NCBI GenBank assembly: GCA_015698045.1 | Contig: BLAL01000075.1 | Span: 248,001-312,000, forward strand | From: Rhizophagus clarus | Taxonomy: Eukaryota; Glomeromycota; Glomeromycetes; Glomerales; Glomeraceae | DNA: 64,000 nucleotides | Reading direction: 5' to 3' | Part shown: positions 1-13,100 of the stretch, one piece after another | Layout: every line of letters begins with the position of its first letter | Position numbering within the stretch: position 1 is the first letter of the stretch | Translations under genes and position numbers: made by a program | Notes under the pieces: model-generated | Told to the model about the DNA's origin: nothing | The model's database searches: none | The model's input: only the letters and a program-made list of their open reading frames with translations

Positions 1-1130
1 TACACAATAAACCTCAGCACCATCTCCTACACCTTATGGCTTCACATCCTGTAGATTGGTCTTCTACCTCACGATGGCTTCGGAAGAACAATGACAATGG
101 ATCGCTGTGCAGTTTTCAAAATGATAAAATAACTGGCCACAAGATTAAACTATACACGCACCTGCTGCCTACTGCAGACTTATAACAAAGAAACTATCCA
201 AGATTATATCCCAATTGTCCCATTCTTTGTTCTGAATGTAATTCCCACATATATAATAACTCACATATAGGATTTTGTCCTTCTCATCTTACGGAATTCA
301 ACCACTCTTTAAGGACAGCTGCGCAATACTTAGGTTCATTAATTACCTCATTCCCAGATGCTCCTCCTTCCACTAGAGATGTTACTCAATCGATTGAGCG
401 TTTGCCACTTTTCTCCCATGTTACGGATACAAACCATCCTACTTATCTCCTCCTTCACCAATTGGTTCCAGAGGAACTCGTATCTTTAATAAACCTTCAT
501 ATCCGTTCGCAGAAGGCTACAATGGAAATAGTAGAACTTTTTATTCAATATTTTTATACCCAGATAACTAGAAAATTTTGGCGTATACACTCAAATAGTT
601 TCCACTCGTGGGAAAAAGTACGCTGAATTACCAAAAGGAAAAAACGTAACTATCAGAAACACCGCAGTACTTCGCGCTCCCATGCGACATGTGATTCTCT
701 GGACGTGCTGTCTCTGACCTCATCCGGACCTATAATTCACGCCGCGGCCTTCATCACGCGACCTATTTACAATAAACCTCTCCATTATTACTGTTTTCCC
801 AAAATTGACAATGACGACCATCGAGCCGTCCTCTACTGTCTAGGCTTTAATTATCTTCATGCGGGACCATGGATCTCTATTTCAATAGTTCGAATTCTAC
901 TTCTCTTTCTTATCCAGAGCTCAGGGAGCTCTACTTTAATGGCTTAGGGCTATCTTATACTCGATCATAGCTTGTATAAATAAACAACACAGGCTGACGT
1001 CCGCTGCGGGCAGGGGTTTATAATTACATGATGTAGTTAATAATTCTTATTTTCATAGATTATAAATTAGTTTTTCTACGATTTGTAATTAACGAGTTGG
1101 TCTCTAACAATAAATAAATAAATAAATATT
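1..1130 (+). mobile_element. 3' end of a LINE (non-LTR retrotransposon), 5' truncated by the window
   Basis: One frame is open from base 3 to beyond 900 apart from stops at 183-185 (TAA) and 624-626 (TGA). It reads a zinc-knuckle-like stretch, CPILCSEC followed by HIYNNSHIGFC (about 210-275), of the kind found after the RT/RNase H region of LINEs. The reading continues past 626 in the same frame to about 865, where the plausible coding frame appears to shift. The downstream part looks like a 3' UTR and ends in an AATA repeat (1109-1128), the usual LINE tail. The reverse transcriptase itself lies outside the window, so the clade is not assigned. The two stops mean this copy is dead. Confidence 0.6.
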
Positions 1131-1855
1131 TATACCCTCCTTTTTTATTTCCCACATTTTTTTTTCTCTTCTCCCTCTAACTTTCTCTAAAAAAATGTTT
1201 TTTTCTCTTGATTTTCTTCTCACCGCTACTCCTTTCTTTTAATAAAAAATAAAAAGTTTTTTCTTTCTATTCTACTCTTTATTCCAACCCCTCCTTTTTA
1301 AAAAAAAAAATTTTTTTTTTAAAAAGTTTTCATTTTTGGTTCTTTTATTTTTTATTCCCTATTTTTATTTCTCTTTATTTTCCTAACTTCGTTAAAATTT
1401 TTGTTTTTATTATTCATTTTCCACCTACGCACCTTGCTCCTCTTTCTTTTGTAAAAAATTTTTTTTTTCGTTAAAGATAATTTTTTACATTGAAGTTAAT
1501 ATTTTTTTTTGTTTAATTTTCTTATAGGGTGAGAGTCTTTTTCTTTTTAAAGATCAGGTTCAGGTTTCTTTTCTTTTTATGAGTTAGTTCATTTTTTTTT
1601 TTTTTTTGTAAGATGCTCCAAAGACTTTTCTTTTTTTGTAGGTTAATTTGTATTTTTTTACTTTTGTAGGTAATTTAGTTTCTTTTTTTGTAGTAGATCA
1701 GTTTTGAGATATCTTTTTCTCTGTTGTAGGTCAGTTCTTTTTGTAAGTTATTTCCTTTTTGTGGGTTGATTTCTTTCTTTGCAGGTTGATTTATTTTCTC
1801 ATGAGTTGATTTGTTTTTTTCATGTTTTTTTTTGTAGGAATGCCAACTCTTGGAG
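1131..1855. repeat. T-rich low-complexity tract with degenerate GTAGGTTGATTT-like units
   Basis: Almost pure pyrimidine on the plus strand. From about 1600 to 1840 a loose 25-30 bp unit recurs, built around TTTGTAGGTTGATTT. The 67-residue lysine-rich reading on the minus strand (1675-1878) is a by-product of this composition. No gene is supported. Confidence 0.6.
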
Positions 1856-1954
1856 ACTACTTTACAGAATCTCATCAATATAAAAAATATGTTAACGATA
1901 TTTTTAAAATATATCTGACATATGATATTTGCATTTCTGTTATCTCTCTTATAA

Positions 1955-2190
1955 CTATATGCTTACAATATGCCGAAAATATGATTTAGAAATTTTAATA
2001 ATATATAGTTATCATATATCAAAAATATATTGAAAATATCATTTAGAAATTTGATTTTACATAGCCGTCATATATCGAAAATATGTCTAAAAATTCTAAT
2101 ATTATATGGCTGTCTTATATCGAAAATATAATAAAAATACGATTTAGAAATTTAATTTTATATTGCTGCCATATATCAAAAATATGTTAT
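1955..2190. repeat. Tandem repeat, ~57-62 bp unit, about four copies
   Basis: The motifs CATATATC(A/G)AAAATAT, ATTTAGAAATTT and TATGGCTGTC recur in the same order about four times with roughly 60 bp spacing. The copies have diverged by substitutions and short indels. Nothing coding is seen. Confidence 0.6.
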
Positions 2191-3819
2191 ACATATAGTA
2201 ATCTTTTAGTAAATTATAGCTCTATTAGTATATATAATTGGATGGCATAAGTCATATTTAAGAATCATAAACTTCGTAGCCATGCTCAATTAAGGCAATG
2301 TATTACTAGACCTACACTAAAGATGACTTTAGCAAGGCTTTCTTTGTAAATTATAAGAAATTTCATACACTTTGACAGCTGGTGGGATAGCTTATGACCT
2401 TTAACCTCAATAAGTCAGTTATACCAAAAACCCAGAATGTTTGCATCACTAATAAAAAGTATAGTTATCAATATAAGATTAGTACTAATAATTATACTGG
2501 TAATTTCCTTGAATAAAAAAAAAACAAACAAAATCGTACTTCTTTCAATTTACCTTGTACAATTAACCCACGTTCTTATTTCCTAATAAGAGATTCACCA
2601 GTAATAAAAGATTTAAATTTTAACATTTGTAACTTTGTAAATGTTCTATAAATATTCAATGAAAGAGAAAATGGCTAAAAATGCGCATCTAACTCTAAAT
2701 AAATTGAAGTACTTCAAAGAATACCTAAAAAGAAAAAAAAAATAAATAAACAGTTAGTAAACATTCATTAAAGAAAACAAATTAAAACAAAATAAATAAA
2801 AAATAAATAAATAAATACTCGTTGAAATCCAAGTTTTTTTTGTTCATAATAACATGATCAATTGAGATCGATGTATTTATGATTTGCTGGAGACTTCATT
2901 TACATAGAGAAGAATGAGGAGATCATCACAAATTTAAATACAATAAGATGGTTAAAAATTGAAAAAAAAAAATTATTTAAGCAATACAAAATATTTTGTA
3001 AGGTTACATGTGGGATATTATAAGTAACTCACGTTAATATACTTTTGTTAATTAAGTTAGTCAGTATAATAAAAAAATAAAAATAAAAAATGAACTGGAT
3101 AGGTGAATTTAGAACATCGTGAGTGTTGAATAAAGGCCAAAGTCTTTAGCGAATGTTAAAAAATAGTTGTGCTACAGATTTTTGTGAAAAGTGATGGAAA
3201 TTAAGTTGGTGAAATCATAAATAACTAAATATTGATAAGTTTAAATTTTTGATAAAAAGTTTAAATTTATAGTGGTTTGATTTAAATATAAAAAGACTTG
3301 CAAACATAATTATATGACATTGAATAATTAATTTATTTTATTTTTAAATGATATATAATGTTATTTCCTTTTTTGTAATTTTCTTATTTTCTAATAAAGT
3401 AAAATTTGACTTCGTTAAATACAAAAGAAAGAAAAAAAAAAGAAAGAAAAAAAATATAACGTGGAAAAAAATTAATTACCCACATGTAGATTATGTAGTT
3501 TATGTGGTTTGTGTAATTTCAAAAATCAAAAGACTAAATTTATAAACAATCACAATTATATGCATTATCAATATGATTGGTTATTGTATAAAAATAGTCT
3601 AATAAATTTATTTATAAAGTCTATTAAAATTCGCCTTGTTAAAAAATTTTTTTTTTTACTCCCTATTTTTACAACTTTGCATTCGTTTAGCTGATAATGG
3701 TAAAAAAAACTCATGCAAAATCAAAAATAATAAAACAAATAATACTACGATTAAAAATAAAACAACACATAAATATCAAAGAATATCAAACAGTACTATG
3801 ATCACTATTCACGCTTGAA
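2191..3819. other. Intergenic AT-rich DNA
   Basis: No supported gene. Short readings around 3348-3818 are Lys/Asn/Phe/Ile-rich, overlap one another and have no recognisable motif; they look like AT-rich noise. Confidence 0.5.
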
Positions 3820-4240
3820 TTCTGAGGCTAGAGCATATGGTGAAGACTATATTGACAATAATAGGTAAAATATTTTGTTAGTTATATTTTTTATTCTTTT
3901 ATACAGTAATTAATTAACAAATTTATTTTCTATTCCAGAATTATTTTTGAAAATATACCAAGTGTAAAGAGTTTAGGATCATTTGTAGATAACACTGTAA
4001 TTTGTCAATGTCTTAAAAATCTGATTACACAAGTTTCTGAAGTGTAGTGGGACAGTGATAAGGATAAAGGATACTATCGATGCATTTAGATTGTTAATTG
4101 TAAAATCTATCAGAATCCATATAATCAACATTTTAAAATGTAATAAAGATCCATTTATTACGAATGCTTTGACTCTAGCTTGTAGAAGCTTCCAGTGCAT
4201 TAAAATTATTTTATTGGCAAAATTAATTCGATTATGGTGA
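3820..4240 (+). pseudogene. Possible degraded gene fragment with one intron-like segment
   Basis: A plus-strand reading (EARAYGEDYIDNNR) ends at a plausible donor (GTAAAATATT, about 3862). It resumes after a good acceptor (TTCTATTCCAG, about 3942) as IIFENIPSVKSLGSFVDN and continues to a stop near 4047. A faint continuation with stops can be read to about 4240. I do not recognise the family. An overlapping 140-residue minus-strand reading (3979-4401) is equally possible but has no motif and no better support. Confidence 0.22.
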
Positions 4241-4767
4241 AGAAGTATAAGATCACATGTAATATAATCAAGAGTCTTGACCTCATTTATAGGATTGGAT
4301 GTGGACATGAATGTGGGCGTGAATGTATTCATGATCGTGGATATAGTGGAGGATTTGGCAGAAGACATTGAAGTAACACATACCAGCAATTGCTGCGCCA
4401 TTGCTATTGCAACCTCTTATTTCGAAATGGACGAAATTTTTAAACTTTTATGAGAATCAAAATTACTGGAATATACATTAATTCGTAATATGTCATTAAT
4501 TGAAATAATATAAATTTTATCTGTAATTTTTAAACTTTTTAACATATATTTTGATAATTGTGAAATCCGCATTTCATTCTCTAACAGTCAAAGAATTTTA
4601 AAAACAGACAAATAGATATGCAAATTACAATAAAAGAATTCAACAAGATGTATAAAGTAATAAAATAAATTCTGAAACATCAATATTATATATTAAAATA
4701 TTCTAAATAAATATGTTTAAAAGTTCCAGTTATTATCTTCAAAATGAATTTTATCTATAAAGAAAGT

Positions 4768-4970
4768 AATTCCGGTCGGTTATAAATTTTGGTTATATGC
4801 AAAATAGCATTCCTATTGGCGAGAAATATTCGCCCTGAAACTCTAACCAACCTTAACCTCGACCGATCAGACATGAACAGACCTATTTTTTTTTGTTTTT
4901 AGGGCGACTGCAAATAAACAATCCTTTTTGTACAACATAAACAAACTGTAAAATACAACCGATCGGAATT
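4768..4970. mobile_element. Candidate 203 bp MITE
   Basis: The ends are imperfect inverted repeats: AATTCCGGTCGGTTATA at the left and, read outward, AATTCCGATCGGTTGTA at the right (15 of 17 match). The interior is more GC-rich than its surroundings and non-coding. No clear target-site duplication is seen, so the family is open. Confidence 0.45.
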
Positions 4971-5283
4971 GAAAAAGGCTTATACTATCTAACAAATTTT
5001 CAATAAAAAGTTATGGACATTTCATCACTTTGGAAATTAAAATCTTTGCATTACTTATAAATGGGTATTATATATAACACTCTAATTTAATTTCATGAAA
5101 AAGACATTTATATAATAAAATACTTAAAAAAAATTTAACAAAATTTTGAGACTATTATTCATCAATAAATATTCAGAAACAAAATAATTGAATTATTATT
5201 ATTCATAAGGAATTATGTACTGAATATAATAAATTAATTCTTTGGTTAATCACATAAATATACATATTTTTTATTTTAATATT
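4971..5283. other. Intergenic AT-rich DNA
   Basis: Nothing recognisable; it lies just beyond the presumed 3' end of the minus-strand kinase gene. Confidence 0.5.
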
Positions 5284-5370
5284 TTTTGTTTAATTACAAA
5301 CTGATTTTTATTATGTGAAATAGTTTAAAAGTTTTGTACATTACTCTATAATCAGTGTTAAACAAAACTA
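5284..5370 (-). terminator. Conserved 3' UTR / polyadenylation block of the minus-strand kinase gene
   Basis: Read on the minus strand, this block matches 14488-14570 on the plus strand almost base for base, including a stretch of about 29 identical bases around ACATAATAAAAATCAG. It carries an AATAAA signal and lies 118 bp past the stop codon. Its conservation in both inverted copies, when nearby DNA has diverged, suggests it is the functional 3' end. Confidence 0.55.
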
Positions 5371-5487
5371 GTAAATAAAATAATATTCAATTAAAATTTT
5401 AGTATATAATGAGATTTCTTAAAAGTAATTTGTTTAATAAATGCTATAATATATAAATTCGCTTCTAAATTGAAAATATTAAATTTG

Positions 5488-8400
5488 TTATTTATCATAT
5501 TTTGAAAGATTTTTTGTAAAAGGATTAAGTAATCTAGATGTATAAATCGCTTGTGTATGAATCTTTGGTCGGTTATTTTTAATTGATAAAAGGTTTTGCT
5601 TTCTATATTCTTCAGTTTCTTCAAATTGACGATTATTGTACCTGAATGATTTAATCATTTCTTTTATTTCAATAGAATTTGGCCTATTACCCGGATTTGA
5701 ATTCCAACATTTTTTCATTAATTTAATATAACACATTGGTGCAATTTGATCATTTATTTCAGGTCTAATTCCATTACATATATTTAGTGCTAAAGTTTCA
5801 TCATGAGCACAATCAGCAAAAGGTTGTCTTCCAGCTGCCACAACATACATAATCATGCCAAAACTATATACATCTGCTGCTTGAGTATAAGGTTTTCCTT
5901 TTAATACTTCAGGAGCTACATAAGGCATAACTCCATAAATATTTGTTTTATCATTATCATCAATTTTTTTATAAAATCCTATATCAGAAATATATACTTC
6001 ATAATCATGACTTATATAATTTTTAAATAATAATATATTCCCAGAATGAAAATTTCGATGAGCTAATTTTTTTTGATGAATTTTACTAAGAACATTAATA
6101 ATACCAATTAAAATATTTATTCCATCTCTCCAATCAAGACTTATTAAACCTTTATTGAAATAATCATTGAGATTTTCGTCATCTATATATTCAAGAACTA
6201 TAATATAATCTTTTGTTTTTGGATTTTGAGATATCCCATATAGTTTAAGAATATTGTCTATTATTTGATTTGGATATGCTTTAACCTAGTATTAAGATTA
6301 TAATTTATTACTTAAATATATATAATATCATTATTAAAAATTATAAAGAATTTCGTACCTCATTAATAAGATTATCAAGAAAATTTTGTGAATTATGCAT
6401 ACACTTTAAAGTGACTCTTGTATTTGATCTTCTTTTCCATACTCCACCGCGTCGTCCATTATCGTTAAAACATAATAAACCATCTTCCCATATTGCTGAA
6501 TAATCTGTAAAAAAATCACCTTTACTTATTTCTTCAATATCATTAAATTGATCATATGGTATCCATTCAAATATCATAGATTCCTCAGAATTCTGAATAT
6601 TTAACCTCATTTCTTGAATTAAACCATTAATTTTATCATTTTCATGATTTATTTGACACAATATACAGCTTTTATTATCTATTTCAAACTTATTATCATA
6701 TTTTTTGCCACAATTTTCACAATAATATTTAGGTTGAAGAACCAAAATAAAATCTTTTGTATTTGGATCTTGAGATATTCCATAACTCTCTTTAATTGAA
6801 TGTGCAATCTAATAAAAACATAAAATATCATTATATTAGCATATAATTATTATTATTAACTAAATTAAATTTTTAAAGGATAATTTATACCTCATTTAAA
6901 ATTGCGTTATTAATATTTTGCGAATTATAGAGATATTTTAATAAAACCTTTTTATTTAATTCTCTTTTATATTGACCTGTTCTTTCACTATAACGTAATA
7001 GACCATCCTTCCATATTGCAAAGACATTTTTTCCTATTTCTTTAATATTAATAAACTCATCGTATGGTATCCATTCAAATATTGTATCATTATACTTAAT
7101 TCTTAATTGCATTTTTTGAATAAATTCATCAACTTGCTCATTTCCACTGGTCCAGTTTGTAAAATTATTTTTTAGATGACTTAGTTGACATGCTTTACAC
7201 CATTCTTTTTTATTTTTGTACTCATTACCACATGTTTCACACTTATTACGAGAGAAATTGTCAAAAACAAGAATGTATTCTTCTGTATCTGGATCTTGAG
7301 ATATGCCATAACCACAAATATTACTACTAACTTTTAAATATAATTCAATCTATTAAAATACAAAAAAAAAATTAATATTACATAATATCCAACTTCAGTT
7401 AAATTTATAAGAAATTTAAATACCTCATCTAAAAGTTTATCAGTATTATTTTTTGAATTATGCAAATATTTTAAATAAACTACTTCATTGTATGATTCTC
7501 TTATCAATTTTCTCACTGCCCTATCATAAAATAATGGACTATCTTCCAATATTGCTTTAGCAAATTCACTTTCTCTATCTATTTTATTAACTTCAATAAA
7601 CCTATTGTATGGTATCCATTCAAATATCATTCTCCGATAATTGAAAATTTCTATTTGCTTTTCATAAATGAAGTTATCAATTTTCTTATTTCCACTAGTC
7701 CAATTTGCAAAATTGTTCTTTAAATGATTTATTTGGCATGGTCTACACCATTTATCATCATATTTATCATATTTGTACTTATTGCCACAATTTATGCAAC
7801 ATTCATCTAAATATTTATCATCAAAAACCAAAATATAAACTTGTGTATCTGGATTTTGAGATATTCCATAACACCTTCCATTTTTAAAAAATGATTCAAC
7901 CTATCAATATAAAAAAAAAAATTAGTATTTATGATAATATTATCCAATTTTAAATTCATAGAAAATTCAATACCCCATTTAAAAATTCATCAGAAATATC
8001 TGGTGAATTATATAAATATTGTAAATAAACTGTTTCATATGATTCTCTTATCAGTTTCTCATTATCAGCGTTATAACATATTGGATCTTTCTTCCATATT
8101 GCTGTAGACAAACAATTGTCCTCTATTTCTTTAATATAAATAAACTCATTGTATGGTATCCACCCATATACTGTAAATTTTGATTGAATGAAATTATCAA
8201 TTTTCTTATTTCCACTAGTCCGATTATACATGTGACATGACTTACACCATTTATTATCGTACCTATAGACGCCACATTTTTCACAATAATAGTGAGAATA
8301 TTTTTCATCAAAGACTAAAATATAAATTTTTGTGTCTGGATTTTGAGATATTCCATAAATTTGAGATATTTCATAAATTCTATTTTCTTTATATTCTGAT

Positions 8401-9385
8401 AAATATGATTCAACCTATCAAATTATAAAAAATTAACACAATAATAATAATATTTAGTTAATAAAGAAATATATTACCTTATTTATAAATTTGTCGGTAA
8501 TATTTTGCAAGTTATATAAAAATCTCAACGTAACTCTTTTGTATGATTTTCTTATCCACTTTTTATTATCATAACACAATGGTCCATCCTTCCATATTGC
8601 TGTAGTTAAACAATTGTCTCTTATTTCTTTAATATTAAACTCGTTGTATGATATCCATTCAAATGCTGTTTTTCTGTCATATTTTAAATGCCTTTCTTGA
8701 ATGAAGTTATCGATTTTCTCATTTCCACTTTTGTTCATTAGACATGGGATACAGAACTCATAATATATGACATTATATTTATTGCCACATTTTTTACAAT
8801 AAATGGAGATATATTCATAGCTAATAATCAAAATGTAAACTTTTGTGTTCGGATTTTGAGATATTCCATAAATATAATATCGATACTCACTATCATTATT
8901 CATATCATCATCATCTTTTTCGCAATTTGATAAATGTGATTCAATCTACGAAATTATAAACAATTAACACATATAATGGTATTTAAATAAATAAATAAAA
9001 TCAATACCTTATTTATGAAATCAGCAGTAATATTTTGAGAGTCATATAAGAATCTTAATACAACACTTTGCGTTCTTCTTAACCATACGTTTTTAACATT
9101 ATCACCTTTATTACCATAATACCGATCGTCGTCATCATCATCATCATTTAAATAATATAATGGGCCACCTTCCCATATTGCTGCAGTTAAACAATTATCT
9201 TCTATTCCATCAGTAATAATAAGCTCATTATATGGTACCCACTCAAATACTTTACCACGTCCATCGTATTTTAATTGCTTTTCTTGAATGAAATTATCAA
9301 TTATTTCATTCCCACTAGTCCAATTTATGAAATTTTCAGCAATAATTTTCTTCCCAATAACAAAATCCACAAAATCTAATTCCAT
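5488..9385 (-). CDS. Poly-N-lobe protein kinase (copy 1), predicted pseudokinase, 7 exons
   Basis: Exons on the minus strand: 9385-9008, 8945-8478, 8414-7974, 7900-7424, 7349-6891, 6808-6359, 6285-5488. Every exon is a multiple of 3, every intron is GT-AG, phase 0 and 62-82 bp; total 1,156 residues. Exon 1 holds the WTSGN linker and a first kinase half-N-lobe starting FEWVPYNE. Exons 2-6 each begin with beta4-hinge (YGISQNPDTK then VYILVF), then a CxxC...CxxC ribbon, a linker and another FEWIPY half-lobe ending in N(E/K)V. Exon 7 supplies the hinge and C-lobe. The last N-lobe keeps the beta3 Lys (VTLKC), but its glycine loop is poor (SKGDFFTDY). The catalytic loop reads HRNFHSGN, with Asn for the catalytic Asp, and DFG is DIG. 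MPYVAPE and the DVYSFG helix are intact. Known family: kinase-like proteins with an N-terminal ribbon, as expanded in mycorrhizal fungi. The tandem half-lobes are the oddity. Role unknown; scaffold or regulator of the neighbouring copy is an inference. Confidence 0.8.
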
Positions 9386-10184
9386 TGAGTATTATAATTT
9401 TTAAACGAGAAATAATCTCGACTTAATGAAATAGCCAAAAAAAAAAAAAAAATTACAACAATTCCAAATCTGGTAATGTGGCGTAATGATTTTTCATTGG
9501 TATAATGATATGCATGAAACGCATAAAAAATTTAGTGGAACAGTTATACAATAGTTAAATATACTTCACTCATCATTGCACAATACACATGCTAGTTTTA
9601 AACGGCGCAGAAGCTTTAAGCTTATTTTACCTGCTTTATAGAACGTTTTCTTTAAATGTGAGTGTGATGCAACATTAGTGTTGGTATCAGATTTTACAAC
9701 CAAATAAATTGTGACCGATGCTGAACATTTGTCAATTGCATAATAATAAAATCGTCTTGAGATAAAAACATAATTTCTTAAATATTTGTACTCTAATTTG
9801 AATTTTAATTATACTTATAAAAAATTATTTCAGAGAAGTCGCAATTTTTTGATTCACAGTATTTTAGTCAAAAAATTTTTGCAACTTCCAACTCACGTGA
9901 TCAATGTTATGTATTACCATAACTGTTATACATGATAAATAAATAAATAATAAAGTTTAACGTTTTTAGTAACTTTAAATAAGGATAATCTAACGTTAAT
10001 TGGAATGATCAGTAGATTGATACCGTGATTGGAAATGCATTTTGCCGTGGTACATCATCATTACGCCAAAAAATCATTACGCCAAAAATCTTTACACCAT
10101 CAGATATTTTTAACACTACTTTAACCTTATAGTACTAAAATTTTTTTTTTAATACCATTTAAATCAAATTTTTTTTAATATTCG
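9386..10184. promoter_or_regulatory. Shared spacer / presumed bidirectional promoter of the two kinase genes
   Basis: 800 bp between two divergent start codons. A 16 bp inverted motif is present: TGGCGTAATGATTTTT at about 9480 and its complement at about 10065-10080, there followed by a second tandem copy of CATTACGCCA. This may be a paired regulatory site or the arms of an old MITE. The sequence just upstream of both ATGs (TAATA(C/T)TC then ATGGA) is similar on the two sides, consistent with inverted duplication of the promoter-proximal part. Confidence 0.45.
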
Positions 10185-13100
10185 ATGGACCCTTCAAAAT
10201 TTTGGGTAGATTTTACCAATGGGAAGGAAATTATTACAAAAAATTTTACAAATTGGACCAGCGGGAATGAAATGATTGATAATTTCATTCAAGAAATGCA
10301 ATTAAATTACGATGGATGTGGTAAATTATTTGAATGGGTACCATATAATGAGCTTATTATTGATAAAAAAATAGAAGACAATTATTTAACTAGGGCAATA
10401 TGGAAAAAAGGTTCATTATATTATGATAAAGATTGTGGTGAAATAGGTGAATGGATAAGAGAATCGTATGAAACGGTTACGTTAAGATTTTTATATGACT
10501 CTCAAAATATTACTGACGAATTTATAAATAAGGTATTAACTTTCTCTATTTATTTAAATTAAAATATTAAATGTGATTAATTTTTTTATTTATTTTTGTA
10601 GTTTAAGTCATATTTAAATGATGAAAGTTGTGGAATAACTCAAAATCCATACACAAAAGTTTTTGTTTCTGTTTCTGTGGATGATTATTTTAATAATTAT
10701 GTTAATAATAAGTACAGAGTCAGCCGTATGCTGTATAAATCCTGTGAAAAGAATCTTTTAAAGAATCTTTTAAAGAATAATTTTACAAATTGGACTAGTG
10801 GAAATGAGAAAATTGATGACTTCATTCAAGAAAAGCAATTAAATTACAATGGGAAAGAAGCAGTATTTGAATGGATACCATACGATGACCTTTTTATAAC
10901 TGAAGTAATAAGAGATAATTGGTTGGCCACAGCAATATGGAAAGATGGTCCATCAATCTATGATCATAGTAAAAAGAAATTGATAAAAAAATCATGTGAA
11001 GCAGTTTGTTTAAGATATTTACATAATTCACTAGTTATTACCAATAATTTCTTAAATGAGGTATCTAAAATTTTATGAATTCAGATAATATTAATATAAT
11101 ACTAATTTTCTTTTTTGTATTGTAATAGATTGAATCATATTTAAAGTATAATTGGGGCTATGGATTGTCTCAAAATCCAGACACAAAAGTTTATATTTTG
11201 GTTTTTAGCAACAAATATTTTAATAAATGTTGTGATAAATGTGGTAATGAATATGAATATGAATGGGAAAAATGGTGTGAACCATGTCAAATAAGTTATT
11301 TAAAAGACAATTTTACAAACTGGTCTAGTGGAAATGAGAAAATTAATGATTTCATTCAAGAAAAGCAATTAAATTACAATGGGGAAGAAACAGTATTTGA
11401 ATGGATACCATATGATGAGTTTATTGATATCAAAGAAATAAGAAATAATTGTTTGACTACAGCAATATGGAAGGATGGCCCATTAATTTATAATAAAGAT
11501 AAAAAGAAATTAGTAAAAAAATCATACAATGTAGTTTGTTTAAGATATTTATATAATTCACCATACATTACCAATGAATTTTTAAATGAGGTATTTAAAA
11601 TTTTATGAATTGAGATTAAACTATAATACTAATTTTTTTTTTGTATTGTGATAGGTTGAATCATATTTAAAAGATGGTAGTGGCTATGGATTATCTCAAA
11701 ATCCAGACACAAAAGTTTATATTTTGATTTTTAGCAACGAATATTTTGAAAAATGTTGTGATAAATGTGGTAATGAATATGAAGATGAATGGAAAAAATG
11801 GTGTAAATCATGTCAAATAAGTTATTTAAAAGACAATTTTACAAACTAGTCTAGTGGAAATGAGAAAATTGATTACATTATTCAAGAAAAGCAATTAAAT
11901 TACAATTGGAAAGAAACAGTATTTGAATGGATACCATATGATGAGTTCATTGATATTAAAGAAAAGGGTGATAATTTTGCTATAGCAATATGGAAGGATG
12001 GTCCATTAATCTATGATGATAGTGAAAAGAAATTGATAAGAAAATCGTTTGAAAGAGTTTATTTAAAATATCTACATAATTCACTAAATATTATTGAATT
12101 TTTAAATAAGGTACCAAAATTTTTTATAAATTTGAGATTAGAAAATTTTAATTTAATATTAATTCTTTTTTGTGCTATAATAGAATATATATTGGGATGG
12201 CATTGGATCTAGTTTATATGGATTATCTCAAAATCCAGAAACAGAAGTTTATATTTTGGTTTTGTACGATTATCCTATTGGAATATATTGTGGAAAATGT
12301 TTTGATAGATACAACAATAAATATGAATGGTGTGAAGCATGCCAAATAAATAATTTAAAAAATGATTTTACAAACTGGACTAGTGGAGATGACAAAATTG
12401 ATAATTTCATCCAAGAAAGACAATCAATGATTAATGAACATTATGATACAATATTTGAATGGATATCATACAACGAGTTTATTGATATTAAGGAAATAGA
12501 TAGAGAAAGTGGATTTGCTACAGCAATATGGAAGGATGGTCCGTTATATTATAGTATAATAAAAAGAAAATATAGAAGGAAAATAAATGAAAAAGTTCTA
12601 TTAAAATATATGCATAATTTACAAAATGTTGAATCATTTTTAAATGAGGTATTAAATTATATAAAAATTTATTATAATCACTAATAATTACTAATAAAAT
12701 GGTTTTCATATTTTAACAGGTTACATATTCAATTGAGGAGAGTCATGGAGTATCTCAAAATCCAAATACCAAAGATTTTATTTTAGTTCTTCAAACCAAA
12801 TATTACTGTGAACATTGTGGTAAAAAATATGATAATCAATTTGAAATAGATAATAAAAGCTGTATATATTGTCAAATAAATCACGAAAATAAAAAAATTA
12901 ATGATTTGATAAAAGCAATGAGATTAAATATTGATCATAATTTTAGTAAATTTAGCATAATATTTGAATGGATACCATATAATCAGTTTAATAATATTGA
13001 AGAAATAGGCAAAGGTGGTTTCTCTACAGTATATTCAGCAATATGGAAGAATGGTTTATTATATAATGAAGTGTATTATGGAAAAAGTTACTGGAAAAGA

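Noticed and set aside
3979-4401. 140-residue minus-strand reading
   Set aside because: No motif, overlaps a plus-strand intron-like structure, composition as expected for AT-rich noise.
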